DNA of 64,000 bases from Cerrena zonata (lineage: Eukaryota; Basidiomycota; Agaricomycetes; Polyporales; Cerrenaceae): the NCBI GenBank assembly GCA_038087015.1, contig JASBNA010000017.1, positions 186,001-250,000 of the forward strand, given 5' to 3'. The first letter of the stretch is position 1; each line of letters opens with the position of its first letter. The notes under the pieces are model-generated. The model worked only from the letters and a program-made list of their open reading frames with translations. It made no database searches and was not told where the DNA came from. Shown piece by piece: positions 22,460-33,960 of the stretch. Position numbers and translations under genes: made by a program.

Positions 22460-24827
22460 CTATCCGTCAAACGCCACCTCCACGAACCGCTCATCCTGAG
22501 GAAGAATAGGACTCGAATCTCTACTGACCCTCATCGACGTTCCTACCGCATGTGGTGTATCCAAATTCCACTCCTTCCTAAACCTATTAAACATCAGCCT
22601 AAAACTGCTCTGTGCTCCTTTCTCTATGACCCAAGTCAACACCGCCCTAGAACCCCCAATCGCCTGAACAGTCGTCGGTCGCTGCATTTCCACTCGAAAC
22701 TTGACCGCCTTGATGGTGGGCATCAACCCTTCAGGGTCCCTGGATTCATCGAGACGACATTTGAGGACGCCCATACCCTCTGCTTGGGTTAAGACGACGC
22801 CAAGTCCCATCTCCTCCAGAATAACCTTGCATTCTAGACGAGACACGTGGATATCTTCAGCAGAGAGTAGTTGGTAACTCGGTGGTCGGAATCCAAAGAT
22901 GTTGTTCAGCCAGCTGCGTTTGGGTGAGGGAGCACGAATAGAAGAACCAGCGTCCGAGAACGAAAAGGCAGAGGACGCAGGGGATGCGAAAGGACTATTG
23001 CGCTTGCGTAGTTTTGCAGGTTCCCTGATCTGAACTCGAAGATCCGCTCTAGCTCTGTTACTGCTAACACTATCTTTAGTCCGCAATGAGGATTTTCGAA
23101 TGGGCGTTTCGTCATCTGCGTAGCGTGTTCGATAGGCGTGGTCAGGTGTGAGGTACGAGGTGGTATTAGAACTATTTTCTTTATCTGTGGCACGCCGGCG
23201 AATGCTCAGAGGACGAGTAGTATTAACGTTCCGGGAGGGCTGAAGTCCACCGAGAGCTTCCTGCAGAGGTGAGTGATCGATAGCGTTTGGTGAGAGGACA
23301 TCTGCAGGCGTTTTGGGTGTGTGTTGAATCACATTGAGGGTCTCGGCGATTTGCTTCAAAAAAGTTTGTAGCTGAACATCTTGCACCTCAGGAGCAGAAT
23401 CGGCTTTGGACGAAGTCGGGGTAGTCGCAGCAGAAGATTGAGGTACGTTTAGCAAGGCGCGGCTAAAGAGAGACACAGGCTGAATTCCATCTGGACTAGG
23501 AGACGATGATCGTGAATCTGATGTGCCTTGTCTGCGAGAGGCCCTGCGAGGTGTTGGTGGTCCGTCTCTAGGTGGTAGATCCAGAAAGTCCACAGATCGC
23601 TTTCGCCTATGTTGTTGCGAGCGAGTCTTCTTGGCGTCCCTTCGAGACTTCCGCCTCTGAGCAATCCGGTTTTCTTCTTCTTCATCGTATTCTTCAAGAT
23701 GTCTCGCACGGTAACGCAGGAGCAAGCGGTAAACACCCTTCTCCCAGGTGGATCCCTTGCATGTAAGGTTAGCAGTGAGCGTGTCAGAACCAATAGTGGG
23801 CCAGAGTGCGACCATGTTGGCGAAGATAGCTGAGTCAACGTCCGATATAGGCGTTTCTGGGAACTCGATCTTGGGCATGTGGGTGAGACTTTTGGGAAGG
23901 GGTTCCGAGGTACAGAAAGGGTGCTTAAGAATGTCTGGGATAGAGATACGCTGTTGGGGATCGTAGACGAGCATTTTAGCGATGAGATCCTGAGCATGAG
24001 GGTCGATATCAGTAGGCATCTCGTACTTCCCAGCACGGACAGCCTCCAAAACACGTCCGCTGTCCTCGTCGTTGAAAGGTAGGCGTCCAGAAACCAAAGC
24101 GAATAGAATAACACCGCAAGACCAAATATCGGAGAGAGACCCGTCGTAGGCTAGTTGGTTGATGACCTCAGGAGCAGCATAGTGAGGACTTCCGCAAGCA
24201 GTTTCGAGTAATTGTTCCTGGCCGTACCAGGCGGCTGCCATACCGAAGTCGGCGACCCTGATATTCTTGTCCTTGTCGAGGAGGATGTTTTCTGGTTTAA
24301 GGTCACGATGGGCAATGTTCACTTGATGGCAGTAGTGCATAGCAGAGATGATTTGTTGGAAAAGTCTGGAAGCCTCTGGAGTCTCGAGTCTTCCCTTGTC
24401 GCATAGATAGTCAAATAGTTCGCCGCCTTCAACGTATTCCAGAATCAGGTAGAGATCAGAAGAGGTTTCCCAGACGTCGTAGAGGCGCATGATGTTTGGG
24501 TGTTCGATGAGTTTCATGACGACAATTTCACGTTCGAGGTCTCTGAGGATGCGATCCGCGTCCTCCCCGATATCGTGCAAGGACATGCGGGAGGAAACGA
24601 TGAATTGCTTGGAGACGATCTTTACCGCAGCGTATTGACCGGTTTTTGAGTGTCGGGCGATTCGTACGCGGCCTGTAGAAGCACCAGGTAAGTCAAGCTA
24701 TTCAACGTCGTGTACAACTAGACATACCAGAAGCACCCCGTCCAATTTCTCTACCCATCTTCCACATGCCTATCATTTTGGGGTCACGAGTCTTCGTTCC
24801 CGGACGGGGAAACCCACCATCGGCCAT
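22460..24827 (-). CDS. Gin4/Hsl1/Cdr2-type (Nim1-related) serine/threonine kinase
   Basis: This cortical or septin-associated kinase belongs to the family that links cell size and morphogenesis to mitotic entry through Wee1. Exon 1 (ATG at 24827) encodes MADGGFPRPGTKTRDPKMIG and the glycine loop GREIGRGASG. After one intron come RVRIARHSKTGQYAAVKIV (the catalytic lysine in AAVKIV), the hinge LEYVEGGELFDYL, the catalytic loop AHRDLKPENILLD, DFGMAA, and the activation segment ETACGSPHYAAPEVI. A long, low-complexity serine-rich region follows. The C-terminus, from about CKVILEEMGLGVVL to FVEVAFDG, resembles a kinase-associated (KA1-like) membrane-binding domain. All catalytic residues are intact. 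Assignment among Gin4, Hsl1, Kcc4 and Cdr2 homologues is not possible by eye. Confidence 0.88.
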
Positions 24828-25198
24828 GCTTTCCTATATGGTGTTGGTGTTCTCAGGCTACAGCGTGGTGTTTATTTAGCAATAGGCTAAGACGAGTTCG
24901 TGCTTGTAGGAAGTAAGACGAGAGTGGCTGACTGGCTCTGACAGTGACTTCGCGGTGGGATTGCGTCAAGCGCCGATGATCGATCGACGCAAGCAACTGT
25001 TCAAGTTGATCAACTCCGAGTAACCCAGCCCGCCCAGCCGCCGCCACCAGTGAGAGTCACTCAATAGTCAACGTCACAGTTCAATTTTCTGAGTCTTGTT
25101 TTATTACCTTCTAGCACCGAATCCCTATTGCTTCAGTTTTGTAAATGATCATAATATCTAATTAGATGCCAGCTAATCATCACTTGTAGCATCTCCCT
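24828..25198. other. Divergent intergenic region (kinase / F-box protein promoters)
   Basis: About 371 bases between the start of the Gin4/Cdr2-type kinase (minus) and the F-box-like gene (plus). The short open frames show no recognisable features. Promoter elements are expected but none could be named. Confidence 0.4.
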
Positions 25199-26511
25199 AT
25201 GCCTGCCAGTGGCGTGCCAATGTCAAGGCTCGACCAAGAAGCACCTCTACACGCAAACCAAATACCCATGTTATACGCTGAACTTTGGGACTCTATAGTT
25301 GACGAGGTTGCTCAGACTCCTCTCACAAGTGAATATACTTACTCCGCTCGTAAACATGATCTAGGCAATTGTGCCTTAGTTTGCAAAGGCTGGCTGTATA
25401 GAAGCAGGCAGAACCTTTTCTGCTCTATCCAGCTCCGAAACCCACAAGACATTCAGGATTTAATCATGATTCTGGACCAATTGTCTCTCAGCCGGAGAAA
25501 TGTTCATCACTTGGACATCCTCCACAAGACGCCGTATAACCCAGTGCAACTGTCACTCAAGCTATCGGTATTCACAGCATTAAAATCTCTAAACATCCTA
25601 TATGTAAACTTCCCCTTGCCAGTTGCTAGTAGCATCGACTACGTACCTCCGGGACCATCTGGACTTCGTCGCCTCGCGTTATATGGCGTCCTATTCAGAA
25701 CGTTTTCGACCTTCACCTCACTCGTGGAAGCATTTCCTCGTCTCACTCATCTTATCTGGCATAACTCCTCGGCTGCGATAACACCGGAAGGTGACATATG
25801 GGTCCCTCCTGATGAAGAGGTGACTCGCCGACAATTGCTTCCAAGGCTAAACACCGTCAAATTGATTCGCGGGGGAACCGACTATGTGTCAAGGGTACCA
25901 TTTTACCAGTGGATATCATTTTCGCCAGTCTTCGCCTCCTTAACCAGTCTCACACTGAAATCTGAGGATGAGCTTCGCCCAAGACCATACAGATTTCTTG
26001 CACCCGAAGCCGCGTCAGCCTTGCTGCAAAGAAGGGGAGATACACTACATAAGTTGAAACTCAATGTATACCTTTTCGACCGCTACTGGCTGTCGAATAT
26101 ATGTACGTAAATGGTACCTCACATCTAACTGTCTGGCTTATTTCGATGTGGGTTATAGTCTCCGGTTTACGAAGCTGCACATCCCTACAGAAATTTTCGA
26201 TCCCCATTACACATTGGGATTCGTCACAAGTGCTCTTAATTGATCAAGCCCTCCAACATCTCCGCTCTCCATCCCTCACTCGTCTCTCTTTCTCTTTCCA
26301 GTGGAGTTCACCCACAGATCAAGGTGAACGATCTCGGGGAATTGCACTTGGTACAATTCTGGATGATAGGCTTTCAGATGACTCATTCTCAAATCTGAAA
26401 GAAGTCACCATCAGGATGAGGATATGCATGGAGATCCCAAGTGATCTTGACATAGCACAATATTTTCCTCGTACGTACCGACGTGGAATATTAAGGCTCA
26501 AGATAGAATAA
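25199..26511 (+). CDS. F-box-like domain protein of Agaricomycete type
   Basis: The N-terminus has the pattern of mushroom F-box proteins: PMLYAELWDSIVDEVAQTP followed by DLGNCALVCKGWLYRSRQNL and FCSIQLRN, an F-box-like helix bundle that would bind Skp1. The remainder has repeated LTHL, LTSLTLKS and LHKLKL patterns, suggesting degenerate leucine-rich repeats that would recognise a substrate. A single intron at 26103-26158 (GT-AG) joins LSNI to FSGLRSCTSLQKF in frame, and the protein ends at RGILRLKIE. Families of this kind are very large and variable in agarics and individual members rarely have known targets. It could be a pseudo-F-box adaptor; no target can be inferred. Confidence 0.7.
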
Positions 26512-26617
26512 GAGCCTCCCAGCAGGTTTTCTTTTGGCAAAAATCCTATTGTGAGAACTGACTTTGGACTCGTCTATCTATTTCGCATAACTCACGACGG
26601 GCTATATGTAGAACAAA

Positions 26618-29187
26618 CTACAGACACAACCAACGAGGGACATAAACGGGATCGGTGCCAGAATGGACATCATCGCAGTGGAATAGACCATTTGCACGTA
26701 ACATGCCTCTTGCCTTTAACGTTTCTTCATCCGCCAACAATCCAAGAAGATCCAAGGTCGGCAAGTCGTTCCACGCAGGCATCCTCTCATCGGGCAGGTC
26801 CAAGAGTCCGGTTTCCACACCTACTTCGCCGGCTTCAGGCAGCTGTAATAATGGGAGAAGGAACAGTTTCTGCTTCTGATGATAGACTTCTTGGGGCATG
26901 TCTTTCACATGAGAGCCTACCTCGAGGTGGTTAGTCGAGAGCGAGAGATAATCATGATAGTTCGGATAGAGCATCACGTATCCACGGAGATATGCCATTT
27001 CGATAAAGTATTTCTTCCATGACCGAGTCCACTTGTTAGAACGAACGGCAGGTGTAACGATAGTGTTGATAGGAAGAGTTGGGAGGCTATCAGAAAGTCG
27101 TAAGGAAAGGTATTCGTGGAATTGTTGCCAGTGCTCCGGAAAGTATACAGCGCCCCAACTACAAGGGATCTGGGAAAGATAGGGTGTATTTACTTGCGGA
27201 AGGGATGAGGCGGCAAAGGTCAGCCTCGGTGAAAAACGATGTCGACCTTCTGGGCGAAGCTCGAGATTCTTCTGTTGGTAAAGACTGATACCGAACATTT
27301 GTCGTGAGTGATATTTTGCATCACCGTATCTGACATGGGGGTTAGTGGTTTTATTGTACTTTGGTCTGGTCACCTACCTATAACGAAGCAATGCCATCTT
27401 GACCCATGCATAGAACAAGGGCGACAACTCGACATCATCTTCAAGGATCAACCCGTAGGAATGATTTGAGCGAGGATACCAACTCTCGACGACCGCGGGA
27501 AGTAGACCACCATGAATCACACGTCGATGGACAGAAACGAGGCCATGATGCCATCGAAAATCTGCTGCCATATGTAAAGTTTCCTTATCCGCGGTCTGTT
27601 CCAAGTTGATGCGCATATCCGATTTGTCTCCGAAGAATCTAGCATTAGACAATGATTTGAGTAATCGTTTTAGGGATTCGGGTCTGTCGTTCGTGATGAC
27701 AGTTATGTCAAGTTGGGGACGATGCCAATCTACGGAGGTACGAATTATGAAGATTATTCCGCGAAGCGAGGCAAACCATACTCACTGCGCCATTCTTCCA
27801 AGGAAAGTGATCCCATCCAATCACAAAAGGGCAGGTCGGCGAGGGGTATTTGAATCCGAGTAATAGCAAGGCTTGAATATCGTCTCATAACAAAGTCCAA
27901 TGCGATAAGGATTCCATGGTCTTCGTCAGGCGTGATGATAATATCAGGTAGGGAAGGGAGAGTCAGAATCCACTCTGCTACCGACGTTCCCATTTCGTCC
28001 AAAGAGGTGGATTCGGACACAAATGCGAAGTCCATGTCGCATGGGAGGGCAGTAATTTTATCCCGTGTAGAGTCGGAGATCAAGGCATGAACATGATGCC
28101 CTTGCTTGCGGATTCGACAGATGACAGGAAGGAGATAAGTGAGCTCTTCATATAGCGGGAACACGAAAGCAAATGTTCCGACTTGTAGTGGCTCAGATTC
28201 GGTATTGCTAGCGAGGGCGTACGAAGCTGAGTCTGATCCTAGGAAAGGAAGCGTACTATTGGAAGGGGAATGGTCATGTTCGGAGGAGCAGAAAGACGAG
28301 CCAGCAGAAACAAGGTTTATGACAACTCCTCCAACATTGTCAGGTCGAAAAGATGCTAGGTTCTCGGAAATGGACGCCCATGTTCCATAGGATGCTTCCT
28401 CTTGAGAAATATCCAGATCAATTAGCAAGTTACTTGGAATGACTACTGGAGGTACGAGGAAGCCAGGGAGTTGGTCGACGGGGGAGGAAAAGCATATGAA
28501 ATCGTCTCCATCTAAGTTATATGCACGAGGTCCGATTGGGAGATCTATTAACGGAGGGTCAAGAATCGTTCGAACTACTTGAGGGTGCAGATGGACGAGC
28601 CCTTGGACATCGAGGATCAGAACCCTGTCTGAAGTTACTTGTGTCATAATTTCTAGGATAGCCAAAGCTTCACCAGCATAAGAAGGAGACCAGGGTTGGA
28701 TACTGATATCGAAGTCCACACGAGAGTCCGTATTGGTCAAGAGATTGCGTATTACATTTCGAATAATGCCATGCGTGTCGGATGGGGCCATTAGGATGAC
28801 TTCAGACGTCTGAAAGGGTTCTTGAAGAAGATAGAGAAGGGTGGATGTCATGGCCTGTATAGTATTCGACTGAACAGGTAGTATGATTGACAATGACGAT
28901 CCAATATTGGTCCAGCGAGCAAGCAAGTCCTGGTGGTAAGGTATCAATTTGGGCAGTACATTCTCTGCAGGCGTAGCATCCGCGACAGATTCAGGGAGGT
29001 GAAGGTCATAGCTGGCGGAGTAGGTGGACACATAATCTTGAGAAACTGATGGGTTCATGGAGGTGCGAGTGCAATACCAAACGAAAAGCGATAAAGCTGA
29101 AACCAAGCTAAGGCTGCGAAGGTAGAAGGAAGCCATTTTTCGAGGGAAAAGGGTATGTAGGATGTTGAGAGATGTCTCCGTGTTCAT
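26618..29187 (-). CDS. Type II membrane glycosyltransferase-like protein (GT2/GNT-I-like fold)
   Basis: This is a predicted Golgi-type membrane protein. A short cytosolic tail is followed by a signal anchor, MASFYLRSLSLVSALSLFVW (initiating at 29187, or internally at this Met near 29136). The lumenal part contains a first half with weak glycosyltransferase-like texture (SLSIILPVQSNTIQ). After an intron near 27735-27779 comes the GT-A-like core, QLDITVITNDRPESLKRLLK, SLSNARFFGDK, and the acidic SYGLILEDDVELSPLFYAW, the probable metal-binding EDD. IPCSWGAVYFPEHWQQF and RSNKWTRSWKKYFIEMAYLR follow. The C-terminus is HSGTDPVYVPRWLCL. The arrangement matches uncharacterised nucleotide-diphospho-sugar transferase families found in fungi and plants. 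The donor and acceptor are unknown. Confidence 0.72.
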
Positions 29188-29891
29188 ACCGCCACCTTCG
29201 CAAGGCTAGTAGCCAAGAATAGTGGTAGACTATTGTCGAGATGATGATGGTACACAAGGAAGAAGTACCCCGCCGCTTACTCGCACCGCTTGCCAGACCA
29301 ACAAATATCGAGCCTATTGAACATCGTAATATATTCTCATTACAGTGTCTTTCTGCAAACGAGACAAATATGTTTACCAACAATATGAGACTGTATGAAG
29401 AGTCCAGTTACACGACATACAGCAAGAGCTACTGAAATACAAGAGGTGACACATGGTAATGAACGAACCAAGAATAAACCAAACAGTATTGTGGTAGATG
29501 GTTTAGATATGATAGGAATAAAAGCAACACAGAGATGGAGGAGGCGGGGAGAAGGGGAATTGGGGAACAACGAAGACTGGTATGTATGGTTAGCTGTTGT
29601 GTGAACACAGCAGTTACCAATGCGACAACACGTTGGATGGAACAACAGCAACAACAGCAACAACAATGACGGGAGAGGAGGAAACAGGTAGCGCACAAAT
29701 ATGAATATAGCATTAAATAATGGATGAAGAACGTGAAGACTCGCATAAAGGTCATGTCTGAGTGGTATGAAATGAAGAATATATGGAAGAATCAGGTCTA
29801 GGAGTGGGCGACATAGACAGATATAGATGAAATCTTGCGGAGGATAGCAAAGAGGACAAAACGGACAACATACAAATAGAAATGGAACAGG
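29188..29891. other. Long intergenic region upstream of the glycosyltransferase
   Basis: About 700 bases between the start of the glycosyltransferase (minus) and the end of the forkhead gene (minus). It is purine-rich on the plus strand and holds a short AAC/AGC trinucleotide tract. It probably comprises the glycosyltransferase promoter and the forkhead 3' UTR. The open frames here lack any family feature. Confidence 0.4.
29641..29668 (+). repeat. Short (AAC/AGC) trinucleotide repeat
   Basis: This is an imperfect run of AAC and AGC triplets in the non-coding region between the forkhead and glycosyltransferase genes. It is short, contains no stop-free conserved frame around it, and has no sign of being part of an exon. 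Confidence 0.6.
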
Positions 29892-32575
29892 TCACCAATA
29901 TCGATCCCACCGTCCTGGACTGGTGAGACCAGGGCTCTCATAAAGCATACCTCTCATATTCCCGAACAACCCAGTCGGCGTGTGCCCAGAACCACTCTGG
30001 TTCCCTAACCTTGAAAGCTCTTCGTCTAATAAAGCACTAGGATCGTGCGGATCGAGAATACCGCGCGAAGGAGTACGAAGTGGGGAGCCATCTCCTGAAC
30101 TGAAGTTGAGTCTTTTAGGCGTGACAGGTCCAAAGACGGAACCAAAAAGTCGTGAACTAGAAGACGGTGTAGAGGAGGACCCTGCCACTTGTTTTTCTCG
30201 TCGACGAGGAGTACGTAAGAGATCCGGACTTGGGAGCGGGAGAGAGGAACTGTCGCCGTCTGGGTTGCTGGAGAATAATAACGGGGCTTGAGAATGGAAT
30301 AATGGTGGCGGCGGTGGGTCGAGATTAGTCTTGTAGTGTGCAAGGCTAGCCGAAGGACTCATATGTACACCACGGTGAGAAATGGGCGTGCGATGGGGTG
30401 ATAGTTGCAAGAACGGATTGCCACTTGTGCGTGAAGGAGTACGCGGCCTAAGTGGTGGTGTAGAGGGAGTTCCGGAGGAACTTTGAGTAGCTTGCGAGGT
30501 TGACGGCGTAGAAGACCAAGCAGCCTCTTTCTGTGGTTTCTTAGCAGACTTACGGTGAAGTGTAGGCGAGTCAGGCATCTCGAAGAAATCCTGATAAAGG
30601 GTTAGCAGGGTCACTTTAGCTAGAAATAATGCTCCATACCAGTATATGACGTGCCGTTTTACCGGTGCTACCTGAGGCAGACCTAGTCAAGAGTTTCTTG
30701 TTGCTCAACGGTGTGCTGAGCAAATTGAAATCAGTATCACTAGCTAACCACCGCTCAAATTCGTCCTCTGGGTCGACAATCGCAGGGACACTGCTCTTGC
30801 GTGACGTCGGCCGTTCTTCCATGGCTGCAGAGCAGTCTTCTTGATCGTCATCTGTCGCAAGGTTCCCCTGTGAGAGTTGAGGGCTAGATGACGAACCGGC
30901 GTCGTGTGTCAAATCAGGAACAGATGAGTCAGATGAGGGAGGTGGTGCGGTGGACCATGAGGGTGAACTCGGGGTAGTCACGGAGCATTCACTTGCCATC
31001 GAGGCTGCAGATGAGGCTCGCGATAATGGCTGGGAAGATGCTGCTCTAACATGATGATAACTCGATGACGCAGGAAGAGGAGGGAAAATAACTTCCGCAG
31101 GCACAGGTTGAGGAAGAAAGGTAGGCTGTGTTTGGTAGTACGGCTGGTGATGAGTTCCAGGGATGATATTGGCGGAATAGAAGGGTGGTAAAATAGGGGC
31201 GGAAAGCGCAGGAGGGAGAGATTGAACCGCCTCGTCAGTATCCTTCCGACGTCTTTTGGACGCTCTTCCACTAGTACTTTGTTCCATCGATACACGTTTC
31301 TTCGGTCCTGTTTTGGCGGGCTCAGGTTTCGCCTTGACCATGTCTGCACAGAGTGACTTTTTGAAATCACCGTTCGCGAAGCATGCTACGTCGCAATCCC
31401 AGATAGCCCACAGACTTTTGCCTTCTTGCCGTTGGCGTGGAACCTTTCTAAATACAGCCATCGTACTTAAGGCATGCCTTACAGAGTTCATCCATGTTTG
31501 TTCGCCACGTTTATAATATGGATACACAATGGTAATCCATTCATAAATATCTTGAAGTGTCAAACGATGTTGTGGAGATGACAGGATAGCCTGACCAATG
31601 ATAGCAGCGTAGCAAGCGTCCGGTTTCGAATTTGAATATGGTCCGGAGGGCAATGTGAAGGGGAGTTCATCAGATTCCGCCTCTGCCTCTGTACGCATCG
31701 GTCCTGGTGATGATACCAGGTTTACAACGGCAGGACTGGACATGGGCGAAGACATTCTGGGGGAATCAAGCAGTCGGCGGGTAGGGGTTTTAGGAGGTCG
31801 ATAATGAGCACGCCCTTTCGTTGGCGACTCCGAAGCGCTGGTTTCTCCCTAACAAACGCACAATGTGAAGCGAACAGCTCTGTAATCAAGCTATAGGAAA
31901 CCTTACCTTCGGGGTAACCCCTCCGATCACTCGTTCACTATAGTATTTATAGTGGTGAGGGGTTTCAAATATCTATAGTGAAAGGCAGCGTCAACGCTTC
32001 AATCGATGACGAAGAAGCAAAACCTAAAACACGTATTTCGACGCGTTCTCACCTGACTGCCACTTGGCCTGGAGGGCGTAGTCAGTTTCGGTCGAGATTC
32101 GACGCGCTCTTCACGCGATTCTCGCGAACCAGACATAGATTCTATTATTTTTAACATGTGAATTTAGACCACGCCCAGAAGTATTGCTTTACTGACCTTT
32201 ACGAGCACGTTTCTTCTCTTTGCTTTTACGCTCCATGACCATTTCCATGGTATCTTTGGGTCGAGCCGGGATACCTCGTTCAATTGGCTCCGCCTTCACC
32301 GGCGTCCTTGGGGGAGAGGCGGCATATGACGACGGGCCCGCTAAGGATATATTTGTGAGGGATTGCGTTCTTGACCTGGTACCACGCATAACTGTAAGCG
32401 TGCTTTCTACGAGTTCTGTCTTGTATCCTGCAGGTTGGAAATCATTTGCTTCAGCCTCGAGAAAATTCCTCATCTGGGTTGAGTGCCGCACGAGGTCGTC
32501 GCGTGTCATACCCAGAGTTTGAAGGAGTAATGTTATGGGGGATGTTGGGTGTCGCTGCGGAGGATCATCTGCCAT
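29892..32575 (-). CDS. Forkhead (winged-helix) transcription factor
   Basis: This nuclear DNA-binding protein has a forkhead domain in the ORF at 30616-31755: KPDACYAAIIGQAILSSPQH, RLTLQDIYEWITIVYPYYKR, then QTWMNSVRHALSTMAVFRKV (helix 3, with the family N-S-V-R-H-x-L), and KSLWAIWDCDV (wing 2). The N-terminal exon starts MADDPPQRHPTSPITLLLQT and two or three small exons lie around 31770-32130. After the domain come a serine/proline-rich activation-like region and a C-terminal exon joined by an intron near 30595-30641 (RHIL to DFFEMPDSP). The family in fungi includes Hcm1/Sep1 (S-phase and cell separation genes) and Fkh1/2; no FHA domain is visible, which favours the Hcm1/Sep1 type. An in-frame Met at 32623 is an alternative start. 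Confidence 0.85.
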
Positions 32576-33960
32576 ATTGATATACACAAGAAATGAATGT
32601 GGAGAGACAGAGCTGTAAAACAAATGTTGTGTCGTGCTCGTAAGGTAAGAGGTGAGAGCAAGTTGTATTGACCGAGTAAGCGCTCTGCGCTGGGACCGGA
32701 ACTCCTATTTTGAATTCACTTGACAGCTCTCCGCCATGTCGCCTCCAACATTTTACATTGAATCTCTGGATGCTTGTATACTCCTCGTCTTATATACAGC
32801 AGTAACTCAAATCTCAGTTATGACTAGCAATTCCCTCCTGCAACCAGAGTATCCAACGCTGTGAGCCTTTCCCTGCCTGGAGGCCTCGAGTCTCATGGAT
32901 TCTAAGCAGACGTCATAGTAGTACGTCAGTGACTGCGTCTCCTGTGTAAGCCTTGAAGCTTGAGGACTAAGTTTCTGTACTGCAAGCATCCCGTCGTTAA
33001 CCATGAAAACAAACACGGCAGCATGGTACACTTGACGACGAGTCGGAAGAGCTCGTCTTGAGTGGTTGAACTCGGATCCACGCGCCACATACGTTGATGA
33101 GCGGCGTATAATCCGTTGACCAGGGTTGTTCTCTATATGCTATGAACATTCATAAGTCTATCATTGCGACCTCGGTTACTAAAAGTCCACTCAGTACAGC
33201 AAATCTGACAACTTTAGAAGTTCAGGACAAATGAAATGCAAGATTCTCACCTAATGCGTAAGCTCGATTCAATCTCGCTGCTCGAGGGAAAAGCAAAGTT
33301 TAAATAAATCATCCTTCCGGTGAGCAGTACTCGGACTGAGGTCTCCGAGCTGAGCGGTCAGCTTGGAAAGCTGCTCATAGCGGTATGTAACTAGATATAT
33401 TGTAAGTGATCTGATACATGATACTACTATAATCTGCGTATATATATATTCTAACATTCTCCCTTGAATGCTAAATATACCACCTGTTCCTACCTTCCTG
33501 CCAGTGCCCAGACTCGGCGGATTCGGATTTCGACTATGACTACTACGATCTTCTTGTTTATTGGCATCTCCAAATGACCCCAGCTTTATATATGTTAATA
33601 TATGCTAATATATAGATCTATCCATTAACTTTAGGCACTGTGAAAGTCTCTAAGGGTTATACATATTTAAACTAGATAATAGAGGAGCAGGAGGACATTC
33701 CTACTAACCTGCCTTTTATGGTAACGCACACATAAACGCCTGAAATGATCTGTTTCGGCGTACGAGACTCTTGATCCCCTTGACAAGTGTTCCCTGTAAC
33801 ATAATATTTGTCCCTCGTATCGTTTCCAATCATTTCAAACAAGTCTGTACACAACTGGCATAGCCGAAACGACAGCCGTTAGAGCTAGAGCTATTTGCAA
33901 CATCAATATAGCCAGTGTCAATACGAAGCAAACCATCATCTTACGACTCGGCGAGAGAGT
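32576..33960. other. Unresolved 1.4-kb region with candidate orphan exons
   Basis: No recognisable gene was found between the forkhead start and the gamma-adaptin start. Several minus-strand open segments exist: 32807-33088 (containing VFVFMVNDGMLAVQKLSP), 33269-33457, and a hydrophobic segment near 33840-33960 (MVCFVLTLAILMLQIALALT). These could be remnants of a lineage-specific membrane protein, but no consistent splice chain was found and the last overlaps the gamma-adaptin promoter and first exons. Part of the region must contain the AP-1 gamma promoter. Confidence 0.3.
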